Assembly: GCA_003054695.1 (NCBI GenBank)
Contig: QAZA01000009.1
Span: forward strand, 124,001-188,000
DNA from: Verrucomicrobia bacterium LW23
GTDB taxonomy: Bacteria; Verrucomicrobiota; Verrucomicrobiia; Methylacidiphilales; UBA1321
DNA: 64,000 bases
Direction: 5' to 3'
The position numbers were made by a program, and so were the translations under genes. Below, one piece after another: positions 17,164-26,223 of this stretch (position 1 is its first letter; every line of letters starts with the position of its first letter). The notes beneath the pieces are model-generated. The model saw only the letters and a program-made list of their open reading frames with translations. It had not been told where the DNA came from and did not search any database.

Positions 17164-17606
17164 ACACGCTGCGCGAGATCGGATGGGTGGCGCTGGGCGC
17201 CGCGCTTATCGTCGGCTGCTTTTACGCCGGCGCGTTTATCAAGTCGGCGTTCGGGCTCATCATCCCCGACAACGTCATCGGCCTGTTCCTGATGCTCGCC
17301 CTCCTCGGCACCGGCGTGCTCCCCGTCTCCTGGGTGGAGCCGGCCAGCAAGTGGCTGCTCTTTTTTCTGCCCATGCTGTTTGTGCCGATTTATGTGATGG
17401 CCGCGCGCGACAAGGCGCTGTGGGCGCAGTGGGGCTGGGTCATCGTGCCCGGCATGATGGTTGCCGTGGCGGTGATGTGGATCGTCGTGGGCCACTTTTC
17501 GCAATTTCTCAACCGGCGCCTGGAAGGCGATAACGCAGATGACGCAACCGCCGAGATCAACGGCGGCATGCCTTCCACCTCCCCGGGACGCGACAAAAAT
17601 CCATGA
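17160..17606 (+). CDS. CidA/LrgA-like membrane protein
   Basis: 148 residues from ATG 17160, overlapping the previous stop. Four predicted membrane helices; the segments IIPDNVIGLFLMLALLGTGV and ASKWLLFFLPMLFVPIYVM match the LrgA/CidA (holin-like) family, whose members modulate murein hydrolase activity or small-molecule export. The C-terminal 30 residues are hydrophilic. Normally a CidB/LrgB gene follows; here a hybrid kinase overlaps its end by 4 bases, so the usual partner is missing from the locus. Confidence 0.8.
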   Translation: MNTLREIGWVALGAALIVGCFYAGAFIKSAFGLIIPDNVIGLFLMLALLGTGVLPVSWVEPASKWLLFFLPMLFVPIYVMAARDKALWAQWGWVIVPGMMVAVAVMWIVVGHFSQFLNRRLEGDNADDATAEINGGMPSTSPGRDKNP

Positions 17607-20600
17607 CCGCGCAGCCATCTCCTCCCCCCTCTTCCGGCTCTGCCAGCTCCTCCGCGGGGGCTGCCCCCCTGTCTCCCACCGCCACGGTACTGCCCGGCGC
17701 GGTACCGGGTGTGTCGTCCGCCTCCTCGGTCTCCAGCGGCCGGCCGACGTACAACGCCACCACCATTATCAGCCCGCGCCCCACCGTAAGTGGTGGCACG
17801 GGGGGCTCCGGCAGCAATGGCAGCTCGGCCTCCGGCTCAAAGACAGGCATCAGCTGGCAATTTGTACGTCGCTGGCTGATGCTGACGCTACCCATATGGG
17901 CCCTGCTCTTCGTCGCCACCTGGGTGCTGTGGAATCTCTACACCGAGGCCATTATGCGCGAGACGCAGAGGGGCATTACGGAGATGCTGGAGCTGGAAGT
18001 GGCGCTGGCCAAGCGCAGCGTGCAGAATCTCGCCTCCGACCTGCTCGTCATCTCCGACGCCAGTGAGATTCCCATGATGGAAGGCTCGCCCGAGGAACAG
18101 GAACTGGCCATCGACGCGCTGAAAAAGGACTTTGTTTCGCTGGGCATCCACAAGCGCTTCTACGATCAGCTCCGCTTTATCGACCGCACCGGCATGGAGC
18201 GCGTGCGCGTCAACTTCGAGCGCTTTCAGCCGCGGATTGTTCCCGACGGCGAGCTCCAGAGTAAAGCCGGCCGCTATTTTGTGAAGGAGACGCTGGCGCT
18301 CAAGCCTGGCGAAATCTTCATCACGCCGCTCGACCTCTCCATTGAGTGGGGCCATATCGAGCTGGTAGACGGCCACTACAAGCCGATGATCCGCTTTTGC
18401 AGTCCCGTCTTTACTCCGGCCGAGCGGGTCAAGCCCGATGGCAAGCCGTTCGGCATCATCACCATCAGCTACCTGCCGGAGCAAAACATGCTGCGCGACA
18501 TGCGCGACCTGGCCGCTCCCAGCCCCGGCGATCTCTTCCTGCTCAATGAGGATTCCTACTGGCTGATGGCGCCCAACCAGGGGTTGGAGTGGGCGTGGAT
18601 GGACAAGGAACTCAAAGCCGTGGGCATCGAGCGCCGCAACGTCAAATTTGCGGACCGCTACCCCGATGCGTGGGAGAAGATCGGCAAAGAAGACATTGGC
18701 GAGTTTTACACCAGCGACGGCTACTTTGTCTTCGCCACCGTTTCCCCTCTGGACGCCCTGCGCACGCTCAATCCCAACCTCAAGTACAAGGGCTACAACT
18801 GGAAGTTCGTCAACTTCATCAGCACAGCGGCGCTGGCCGATATCCTCTCCTCCCGCTGGCACGTGTTGCAGGGCGGACTCACCGCGGCGGCGGTGGCTGC
18901 GGTCGTGGCGTGGTTCCTGACGGGCAGCCGCATGCGGCGCGAGCAGGCGGAAGCCGATTTGCGTGCGGAACAGATTGAATCGCAAAAGCTTGCGCTGGTA
19001 GCCAGCCGTACGGACAACGCCGTCATCATTCTGGACAAAGAAAAGCGTGTCGACTGGGTCAACGAAGGCTTCCACCGCATGATCGGCTACGCGATGGACG
19101 AGGTGAAAGGCAAGGCGATGGCCCACATTATGAAGGGCCCCGAATACAGCCGCGAAGGCATCGCCGCCACGCTCGACGCCATCGAGCGCACCATCCCCGT
19201 GCAGGCGGAGCTGCTGCTGGATACCAAAGAGGGCTTCCCCCTCTGGGTGTTTATGGACGCGCAGCCGGCCTACGACGACAGCGGCGCCTACTCCAACTAC
19301 ATTATTGTTAACGCCGACGTTACCAGCCAAAAGCTGGCCGAGGAAGAAGCCCGCGCCGCCCGCCAGACCGCAGAGACCGCCAACCAGGCCAAAAGCGAGT
19401 TCCTGGCCAATATGTCGCACGAGCTGCGCACGCCGATGAACGCCATCCTCGGCTTCTCCGACCTGCTCGCCGGCATGGTGCAGGAGGGCAAGCAGAAGTC
19501 GTATCTCCAGGCCATCGCGTCGTCCGGCCGCTCCCTCCTTACCCTGATTAACGACATCCTCGATCTCAGCAAGATTGAGGCGGGCAAGCTGGAGTTCCAG
19601 TATGAGCCCTCCTCGGTGCGTAACCTGCTCAATGAGATCAAGCACATCTTCTCCGCCAAAGCGTCCGAAAAGAGCCTCTACCTCAATACCGACATCCCCG
19701 ACGACGTGCCGGGCGGCCTGCTGCTGGACGAAGTGCGCATCCGGCAGATTCTCTTCAACGTCATCGGCAACGCGCTCAAGTTTACGGAAAAAGGCGGCAT
19801 CACCGTCGTCGTCCGCACCACCATCAAGGAGGACGACGAAACCAAGGTGGACTTGCTGTTTGAGGTGACCGACACCGGCATTGGCATCCCCGCCGACCAG
19901 GTGGACCGCATCTTCTCCGCCTTTACGCAGGTGAGCGGCCAGAGCACCCGCAAGTACGGCGGCACCGGTCTGGGCCTCACCATCACCAAGCGGCTCACGG
20001 AGATGATGGGCGGCAAGATTTCGGTACGCTCGCGCTCTGGCGAGGGCTCCACGTTCTCGTTCTTCTTCCCCAACGTCACCGTCACCGCCTTCCAGGACAA
20101 CGGGCTGGGCGACGCTGCGTCGATTCGGGTCGATCAGTTCAAGCCGGCCAAAATTGTGGTGGCGGACGACGTGGACCTGAATCGCATGCTGATAGCCGGC
20201 TACTTTGAGGGCAGCAAACACACGCTCTACATGGCCGAAAACGGCCGCGAAGCGGTGGAGCTGACGCAGGAGCACAAGCCCGCCATCATTCTGATGGACG
20301 TGCGCATGCCCGAGATGGACGGTGTGGAGGCCAGCCTGGCCATCCGTAAGATCGACGAGCTTAAACACATCCCGATTATCGCCGTTACGGCCAGCGTGCT
20401 GAAGCACCAGGAGGACGAGGTGCGCGAAGTCGTCGACGGCTTCCTGGCCAAGCCCGTCTCCAAGCGCGACCTGGTGGAGATGATGAAGAAGTACCTGCCG
20501 CTGGAGGAGATCTCCCCGGAGGAAGCCGCCGCCGCCGAGGCCGAGGCGGCCGGGGGTGCCCACGCGCACGTGGATGCCGGCGCGGGGGACCCCGAGCTGT

Positions 20601-21955
20601 GGCCCAAACTGCTGGATTTGCTGCGCGATGCGGAGACCGGCACCGTGCCCGGGCTCATTCAGCACCAAAAGATGGGCGAGATCGAAACCTTCTGCGGCAC
20701 CCTTACCGAGTGGGCGGAAGCATACAAGGCGCCCGCCCTGGGCAAGTACTCCGCCGACCTGCTGGAGCAGGTGCAGCTTTTTGATCTGGACGCCATGGCG
20801 CAAACGCTGGAGAAATTCCCCGCCCAGGTGGCCGCCGTGGCCGCGTTTGTGGAGAAGAAAGACGAGCCGCCCGCAACTGGCGCCGCCTCCGCCCCCTCCC
20901 CGGCCAAAACGGCGTCCGTCGTGCCCGGCCCGACCGCATCCATCGCGCCGGCGGCGACGGCCAGCACCGCCGGCACATCCCCTGCTCCTGCCGCTCCTGC
21001 CGCGGCGGGGGAGCCCGGCGACAGCGCCAGCACGCTCGGCGTCACCCCCGGGCGGAATACGGACTCCGCCATGACGGGGCTGTTTGCCTCCGCTCCGCCC
21101 GCCCCAAGCTCTCGCGTGGCGGACAGCGTTCCGCCCGGGGCTCCCACCCGGTTCGGGGGCAAGGCTGTCGGACTTTCCGCACCAGCCCCGGATGGCACGC
21201 CTGCTCGCCCGGCCGCCGGCGCAGTCGTCATGCCCACGGAGGTTACCGTCTCCTCGCTGCTGCCCGGGGCCGACGGAGCCGGCGCGCCCCCCACGTCCGT
21301 GGCTCAGGCGGATCCCGCGGCGGAGTGGGCCGGGCTTATCTACCAACTGCGCGCCGACCGCGCGGGCACATGGAGTGAGCTGGTGAAATCGCAAATGCTG
21401 GGCGAGATCGAGACGTTCGGCGCCAGGCTGCGGGACATGGGCACGGAGTACAACGCCGCCACCCTTACCGCCTACGGCAAGAAGCTGATTGCCCAGGCGG
21501 AAGAGTTCGACCTCGACAACCTGCCCGCCACGCTTAACGAGTTTCCGGACCTGATCGAAGCGCTTTCCGCGCAGCACAAAGCGGCCATCATGAACGCGCC
21601 GCCTACCGGTGCGTCCGTGCTGCCCACCCCCGCGACGCGCCCCACCGGCGACATTGCACCCGCCCAGCCAAAGGGGCTGTCGGCCCCGCCCCCGCCGCCC
21701 AAAGTCGTCGACCCGGCCCTGGCGGAACGGCTGACCGAGCTGCGCGAAACCAGCTACAAGCGGCTGCGCGAGAGCCAGCTGATGGGGGAGGTGGAGAGCT
21801 TTGCCCGCGATATCATCAGCCTGGGCGTGGAGCATAGCTGCAAGCCTCTCAAAGATTATGGTGCGCAATTGCTTGAGGCCTCCGATCTTTTCGATGTAGA
21901 TTTGATCAATGCGAAGCTCGATGAGTTTCCAGCCTTGTATAAAACGCTCACTTAA
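17603..21955 (+). CDS. Membrane hybrid sensor histidine kinase with three C-terminal helical repeats
   Basis: 1450 residues. Order: low-complexity N-terminus, membrane helix about 89-111, large periplasmic Cache-like sensor to about 415, second helix about 425-443, PAS about 462-576, HisKA with His606 ([11 protein letters not shown]), HATPase (N-box near 720, DTGIGIP near 757, GTGLGL near 788) and a receiver with Asp899. After that, three copies of one domain at about 996-1083, 1237-1325 and 1370-1450, each with a MGEIETF-type helix and a KYSADLLEQVQLFDLD-type helix, joined by Pro/Ala linkers. The copies lack a phosphotransfer His, so they are not standard HPt domains. Confidence 0.9.
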   Translation: MTAQPSPPPSSGSASSSAGAAPLSPTATVLPGAVPGVSSASSVSSGRPTYNATTIISPRPTVSGGTGGSGSNGSSASGSKTGISWQFVRRWLMLTLPIWALLFVATWVLWNLYTEAIMRETQRGITEMLELEVALAKRSVQNLASDLLVISDASEIPMMEGSPEEQELAIDALKKDFVSLGIHKRFYDQLRFIDRTGMERVRVNFERFQPRIVPDGELQSKAGRYFVKETLALKPGEIFITPLDLSIEWGHIELVDGHYKPMIRFCSPVFTPAERVKPDGKPFGIITISYLPEQNMLRDMRDLAAPSPGDLFLLNEDSYWLMAPNQGLEWAWMDKELKAVGIERRNVKFADRYPDAWEKIGKEDIGEFYTSDGYFVFATVSPLDALRTLNPNLKYKGYNWKFVNFISTAALADILSSRWHVLQGGLTAAAVAAVVAWFLTGSRMRREQAEADLRAEQIESQKLALVASRTDNAVIILDKEKRVDWVNEGFHRMIGYAMDEVKGKAMAHIMKGPEYSREGIAATLDAIERTIPVQAELLLDTKEGFPLWVFMDAQPAYDDSGAYSNYIIVNADVTSQKLAEEEARAARQTAETANQAKSEFLANMSHELRTPMNAILGFSDLLAGMVQEGKQKSYLQAIASSGRSLLTLINDILDLSKIEAGKLEFQYEPSSVRNLLNEIKHIFSAKASEKSLYLNTDIPDDVPGGLLLDEVRIRQILFNVIGNALKFTEKGGITVVVRTTIKEDDETKVDLLFEVTDTGIGIPADQVDRIFSAFTQVSGQSTRKYGGTGLGLTITKRLTEMMGGKISVRSRSGEGSTFSFFFPNVTVTAFQDNGLGDAASIRVDQFKPAKIVVADDVDLNRMLIAGYFEGSKHTLYMAENGREAVELTQEHKPAIILMDVRMPEMDGVEASLAIRKIDELKHIPIIAVTASVLKHQEDEVREVVDGFLAKPVSKRDLVEMMKKYLPLEEISPEEAAAAEAEAAGGAHAHVDAGAGDPELWPKLLDLLRDAETGTVPGLIQHQKMGEIETFCGTLTEWAEAYKAPALGKYSADLLEQVQLFDLDAMAQTLEKFPAQVAAVAAFVEKKDEPPATGAASAPSPAKTASVVPGPTASIAPAATASTAGTSPAPAAPAAAGEPGDSASTLGVTPGRNTDSAMTGLFASAPPAPSSRVADSVPPGAPTRFGGKAVGLSAPAPDGTPARPAAGAVVMPTEVTVSSLLPGADGAGAPPTSVAQADPAAEWAGLIYQLRADRAGTWSELVKSQMLGEIETFGARLRDMGTEYNAATLTAYGKKLIAQAEEFDLDNLPATLNEFPDLIEALSAQHKAAIMNAPPTGASVLPTPATRPTGDIAPAQPKGLSAPPPPPKVVDPALAERLTELRETSYKRLRESQLMGEVESFARDIISLGVEHSCKPLKDYGAQLLEASDLFDVDLINAKLDEFPALYKTLT

Positions 21956-22073
21956 GTAAGCTAAACCTTCGCCAGCGCGCGCGGGACGGCTACCTTCGCA
22001 CCACGCGCACCATTCCTTTCCGCTCTCTTTCTCCTCCTCTTCCTCCCGCCGTCCCTCTGGGTCGCCGCGCGCC

Positions 22074-23315
22074 ATGCATTCCACCGCACCAGCCACCGCC
22101 CCCGCTTCTATACCGCGCTCCATGATCTCCACGCCTTCCACCCCCGCGCCGCCGGCGCACACGTCCATCATTCTGGTGGTCGACGACGTTGCCAAGAACA
22201 TCCAGGTAGTGGGCACCATGCTCCGCGCGGAGGGCTACGAGGTGATGGCCGTAACCAGCGGCGCCAAAGCCCTGGAGCGCGTGCAGACGCAGCGGCCGGA
22301 CCTGATTCTGCTGGACCTGATGATGCCCGAGATGGACGGCTTTGAAGTATGCCGCCGCCTCAAGGCCGATCCCTCCACGCGCGAGATTCCCGTCGTGTTC
22401 CTTACCGCGCATACGGAGACGGACATGGTGGTGGAAGGCTTCAGCATCGGCGCTGTGGATTATGTCTCCAAGCCCTTTAAAGCGCCCGAACTGCTGGCAC
22501 GCGTGCGCACGCACCTGGACCTGAAGCACAGCCGCGAGGACCTCAAGCGCGCCTACGAGGAGCTGAACGCCGCCAACACCCGCCTGCAGCACGAGTTGCA
22601 CGAAGCCTGCACCTACGTGGAGAGTCTGCTGCCGCGCACCATGAGCGAGCCGTTCCAGATCAACTGGATCTTTGACCCGTGCACGGAGCTGGGCGGCGAC
22701 TGCTTTGGCTACCACTGGGTGGACAAGGAAAACTTCGCCATCTACCTGCTGGACGTGTGCGGCCACGGCGTCGGCTCCGCCCTGCTCAGCGTCTCCGCCG
22801 CCAATACGCTGCGCAACCGCAGCCTGCCGGGCGTCGATTTCCGCAACCCGGCGCAGGTGCTGACGGCGCTGAACAACGCGTATCTGATGGAGAATCAGAA
22901 CGACCTCACCTTCACCATCTGGTACGGCGTCTACCACGCCCCCACGCGCAAACTCAGCGCCTCCACCGCCGGCCACCCGCCGCCCCTGCTCACCATAGGC
23001 GCGCGCGATGCCGTGAAGCAAGTAGTGGAGATGGGCGAGCCCAACATGATCCTGGGCATGTGCGAAGGCGTAGCGTACAACGCCAGCGAGTACGACGTGC
23101 CCCCCGGCGCGGACCTCTACGTCGTCAGCGACGGCGTGTACGAGATTGCCAAACCCGACGGCACCATGCTCTCCTACGACGAGTTCTCCGCCTACCTCGC
23201 CCAGCCCATCACCTCGCCCAAAAAAAACGTCGATATCATTACCGAACACATGCGTGCCGCCGGCGGCGGCCTGCCGTTTGAGGACGACTTCAGCCTGCTG
23301 CACATCCGCTTTTAG
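22074..23315 (+). CDS. Response regulator with PP2C/RsbU-type phosphatase output
   Basis: 413 residues. A receiver domain at about 31-150 (VVDDVAKN, LLDLMMPEMDG, TAHTETD, SKPF) is followed by a coiled coil (about 155-185) and a SpoIIE/RsbU phosphatase domain whose metal motifs are ELGGDCFGYH, LDVCGHGVGSALLS and VSDGVYE. Such proteins dephosphorylate an anti-sigma antagonist or another phosphoprotein on receipt of a phosphate. The preceding hybrid kinase gene is on the same strand 118 bases upstream and is a plausible donor. Confidence 0.9.
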   Translation: MHSTAPATAPASIPRSMISTPSTPAPPAHTSIILVVDDVAKNIQVVGTMLRAEGYEVMAVTSGAKALERVQTQRPDLILLDLMMPEMDGFEVCRRLKADPSTREIPVVFLTAHTETDMVVEGFSIGAVDYVSKPFKAPELLARVRTHLDLKHSREDLKRAYEELNAANTRLQHELHEACTYVESLLPRTMSEPFQINWIFDPCTELGGDCFGYHWVDKENFAIYLLDVCGHGVGSALLSVSAANTLRNRSLPGVDFRNPAQVLTALNNAYLMENQNDLTFTIWYGVYHAPTRKLSASTAGHPPPLLTIGARDAVKQVVEMGEPNMILGMCEGVAYNASEYDVPPGADLYVVSDGVYEIAKPDGTMLSYDEFSAYLAQPITSPKKNVDIITEHMRAAGGGLPFEDDFSLLHIRF

Positions 23316-23350
23316 TGCGTGACAGGTGTCAAGGTATTCAATGCGATCCG

Positions 23351-23574
23351 ACAACCTCAAAGAGGTTGTATATCGTAGCCCAGGGTTCCCCGAGAGAAGC
23401 GAGAGAACCCTGGGTTAAGGCCAAATCAGACCGACCCCAACGAGGGTCGTATCCCATTCTCACGTAAAGGGATACAACCCACGTTGGGGTTGTTCAGAAG
23501 CGAATCCTTCCCCAGGGTTCCCTCTCTTCGTTCGGGGAACCCTGGGCTAAGATATACAACCTCTTCGAGGTTGT
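23351..23574. repeat. 224-base nested foldback repeat
   Basis: The outer arms (about 65 bases, from 23351 and ending at 23574) are reverse complements with few mismatches and contain ACAACCTCnAAGAGGTTGT and CCCAGGGTTCCC...GGGAACCCTGGG sub-palindromes. Inner arms CGACCCCAACGAGGGTCGTA and its partner around 23469-23490 pair too, so the whole unit folds on itself. The elements look like mobile or repetitive foldbacks known from Planctomycetes/Verrucomicrobia genomes. No gene lies within 23316-23706. Confidence 0.82.
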
Positions 23575-23706
23575 CAGATTGCCTTGCTGGTCCAGATCTG
23601 GTTATCGCTTACAACTTGTCAGCGGTGTCAACTGCTCGCATTGCGCACCTTTACGCCGCATTCTCATTGACACCGCACCGCCTGCCAATGAATTGTTAGC
23701 GGACTC

Positions 23707-24879
23707 ATGCAATCGACAGCTACCGATACGTTACTCCGCACGGCGCTTGCCGACACCCACATTGCCGAAGGCGCCCGCATGGTCGAGTTTGGCGGGTGGT
23801 ACATGCCGGTCCAGTACCGCGGCATTCTTCAGGAACACAAGGCTGTGCGCGAAGCGGCCGGCCTGTTCGATATCTCCCACATGGGCGAGCTGCTCATCAC
23901 CGGCGAAGGGGCTGCCGCGTGGCTCGATACCGTGCTTACCAACAACGTCAGCCGCCTCAAGCCCGGGCGCGGCCAGTACACGTTCCTGCTCAACGACAAG
24001 GGCGGCGTGATCGACGACCTGATCGTCTACTGCATTACCCCGGAGCGCTACCTGGCGGTTATCAACGCCTCCCGCATTCAGCAGGACTTCCTCTGGCTGC
24101 GCGACAAGCTGCCGTGGACGCACAAGCACCCCCAGGCGGAGCGCGTGCACCTGTTTAACGAGAGCGATGTGCTGGCGGCCGTGGCCCTGCAGGGGCCCAA
24201 CGCGCAGAAGATCCTCAGCGCCTTTCTGGCCAGTGATGCCGAGCACACCGGCCCGTGCGCGCTGGAGACCCTTCCGCGCAGCGGCATCATCGCGCACGAC
24301 GTGGAGCATCGCGAGTTCTTTATCGCCCGCACCGGCTACACGGGCGAGGACGGCTTTGAGATCTTTACCATTCGCGAGGACGCCGAGTACCTGTGGAAGG
24401 AGCTGCGCAAGTTTGGCGAGCCCCACGGCCTCGTCCCCTGCGGCCTGGGCGCCCGAGACACGCTGCGCCTGGAAATGTGCTACCCACTCAACGGCAACGA
24501 CTTAAGCGAGGAGATTACTCCGCTGGAGGCAGGCCTGGGCAAGTTTGTGGCACTGGATAAGGAGTGCGGCTTTATCGGCCAGGCGGCCCTTAAGGCGCAA
24601 AAGGAGGCGGGGCTGAAGAAGCACCTCATCGCCTTCAGCGTTACCGGCAAAGGCGCACCGCCCCGCTCGCACAATCCTATCCTCCTCAACGGCAAGCAGA
24701 TCGGCGAGACGACCAGCGGGGGGTTCTCCCCCAGCCTGGGCGGCGGCATCGGCATGGGCTATGTCGAAATCGCGGCCGGCGCCACCGAAGGCACGGCGAT
24801 CGAGATTGACGTGCGCGGCAACAAGATCCCCGCCGTTATCGTGGCCAAGCCCATCTACAAAAAGGCGGCGAAATCCTGA
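23707..24879 (+). CDS. gcvT: Glycine cleavage system T protein (aminomethyltransferase)
   Basis: 390 residues. Clear GcvT pattern: [11 protein letters not shown] near residue 27, [13 protein letters not shown], the folate-binding [19 protein letters not shown] segment, and [18 protein letters not shown] near the C-terminus. It takes the aminomethyl group from the lipoyl arm of GcvH and transfers it to tetrahydrofolate, releasing ammonia. gcvH follows 66 bases downstream; gcvP is not in the window. No glycine riboswitch was recognised upstream. Confidence 0.93.
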   Translation: MQSTATDTLLRTALADTHIAEGARMVEFGGWYMPVQYRGILQEHKAVREAAGLFDISHMGELLITGEGAAAWLDTVLTNNVSRLKPGRGQYTFLLNDKGGVIDDLIVYCITPERYLAVINASRIQQDFLWLRDKLPWTHKHPQAERVHLFNESDVLAAVALQGPNAQKILSAFLASDAEHTGPCALETLPRSGIIAHDVEHREFFIARTGYTGEDGFEIFTIREDAEYLWKELRKFGEPHGLVPCGLGARDTLRLEMCYPLNGNDLSEEITPLEAGLGKFVALDKECGFIGQAALKAQKEAGLKKHLIAFSVTGKGAPPRSHNPILLNGKQIGETTSGGFSPSLGGGIGMGYVEIAAGATEGTAIEIDVRGNKIPAVIVAKPIYKKAAKS

Positions 24880-24945
24880 GCGCCGCGCCCGGGCTTTCTT
24901 TGTTTCTGATTCATAACTTCATCTCCTGCAATAACTTCCCATCCC

Positions 24946-25320
24946 ATGAACGTACCTGATACCCTGAAATACGCCGAGAGCCACGAATGGGCCCTCATCG
25001 ACGGCGACACCGCCACCGTCGGCATCACCGACCACGCCCAGAGCGAACTCAGCGACGTCGTGCACGTCGAACTCCCCAAAGTCGGCGCCACCTTCACCGC
25101 CGGCGCCGTCGCCGCCACGGTGGACAGCGTCAAGGCCGCGTCGGATATCTACTCCCCCCTCAGCGGCACGGTTACGGAAGTCAACCCCGCCCTCTCGGAC
25201 CCGTCGCTTGTCAACACCGACGCCTTCGGTCAGGGCTGGATGTTCAAGCTCAAGCTCAGCGATCCCTCCGAAGCGGCAAAGCTCAAAAGCGCCGCGGAGT
25301 ACATCGCGCAGATCAGCTAG
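24946..25320 (+). CDS. gcvH: Glycine cleavage system H protein (lipoyl carrier)
   Basis: 124 residues, the usual size. [20 protein letters not shown] leads into the lipoyl hairpin [13 protein letters not shown], where Lys63 is the lipoylation site. It shuttles the methylamine group between GcvP, GcvT and the L protein. The stop codon's last base is the first base of a foldback element, so repeats abut the coding region directly. Confidence 0.94.
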   Translation: MNVPDTLKYAESHEWALIDGDTATVGITDHAQSELSDVVHVELPKVGATFTAGAVAATVDSVKAASDIYSPLSGTVTEVNPALSDPSLVNTDAFGQGWMFKLKLSDPSEAAKLKSAAEYIAQIS

Positions 25321-25625
25321 AGGCTGTCGACATTTGGCCTCTTCCTTTATCCCCTGCTTAGAGGCTTGTATCCCCCTTAGAGCGAGACATTCTCCTCCAT
25401 ATTGCAGTACGGCTTCACAGATGTCTCGCTCTAAGGGGGATACAAGCCTCTAAGCAGGGGATAAAGGGGGAACGTAAGGAAGGTTGAACATCGTGGAAGC
25501 AACCCTCTTGGCGAAACTTTCCGCACTTGGCGATGTTATCTGAAGGTCCGTAGATCCAAGGCAGATAGCATCGCCAAGGACGGAAAGTTTCGCCAAGGGG
25601 ATGCAGCGGAAATGTCGACAGCCTC
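25320..25625. repeat. Foldback element with 16-base terminal inverted repeats
   Basis: GAGGCTGTCGACATTT at 25320-25335 is exactly repeated in inverse at 25610-25625. Inside are a perfect 47-bp stem (25344-25390 with 25421-25467, 30-base loop, containing CTGCTTAGAGGCTTGTATCC) and a second stem of about 36 bp (25507-25542 with about 25562-25597, three mismatches, containing CTTGGCGAAACTTTCCG). No gene is inside. The ends and size resemble a MITE-like element; no target duplication was identified. Confidence 0.85.
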
Positions 25626-25626
25626 C

Positions 25627-25969
25627 AGAGCATTTTCAGATAGCTTGTCGCGAATTTGCCAATCTCCGAGATCGGAGCCGAGCGTTTGCAAATACAGTCG
25701 ACCGGGCACAAGGCTCTGAGAACGGCGGAGCAGAGCGTTTGCAAATGGAGTTGTCACGAGCGAAGTGCTCCGAGAACGGCGGAGCCGTTCCATAACATAG
25801 CCCGGGGTTGCCCGCAGCATTCAGAATGCTGCGGGCAACCCCGGGCTATGTTATGGAACGGCTCCGCCGTTCTCGGAGCCTTGTGCTCGGTCGACTGTAT
25901 TTGCGAACGCTCTGCTCCGCCGTGCTCGGAGCTTGGCGAGCTCGCGACACGCTATCTGGAAACCGCTCT
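25627..25969. repeat. Foldback element around a perfect 113-base palindrome
   Basis: The core is perfectly palindromic: 56-base arms 25767-25822 and 25824-25879 with one unpaired central base. Outside it, partly diverged inverse copies continue to about 25627 and 25969 (AGATAGC-TGTCGCGA segments on both ends), and a roughly 52-base unit beginning GAGCGTTTGCAAAT occurs twice on the left in direct order and once on the right inverted. It abuts the previous foldback. No gene is supported between 25970 and 26223. Confidence 0.85.
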
Positions 25970-26089
25970 CATTGCCGCGCTCCAATCAAATCACCCGGCA
26001 GGGCACAGCTTTTGCATTGCAAAGACAAATTGGCTGGCCGGGGCTTTTTGTGCAGGCGGCGGCAGTGTTGACGCCAGAGCGGGAATTGA

Positions 26090-26117
26090 TTGACTTTGCT
26101 CTGTAAGGATGTAAAAC
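26090..26117 (+). promoter_or_regulatory. Putative sigma-70-type promoter for poly-HAMP kinase
   Basis: TTGACT at 26090-26095 and TAAAAC at 26112-26117 with a 16-base spacer lie 107 bases before the kinase start and just outside the foldback cluster. Match to consensus is fair and position is sensible, but no other support exists. Confidence 0.4.
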
Positions 26118-26223
26118 TTTAGCGTCCTTAAGCGGTAACCATCCGCCGTCCACGCCCTGCTGGGCCGCGGACGGGGGCAAGGCGGCGGCGTGCAGTTCGC
26201 GGCCACACTCAATTTCCCTGGTC

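Noticed and set aside
17888-22219. 1443-residue minus-strand frame opposite the hybrid kinase
   Set aside because: A long GC-driven shadow with His/Gly/Arg/Leu bias; the plus strand encodes clear kinase domains.
23575-23706. Possible glycine riboswitch before gcvT
   Set aside because: I looked for the conserved tandem aptamer pattern and did not see it; the foldback repeat fills the upstream region.
25320-25969. CRISPR array
   Set aside because: Repeats are inverted foldbacks, not equal direct repeats with unique spacers, and no cas genes are near.
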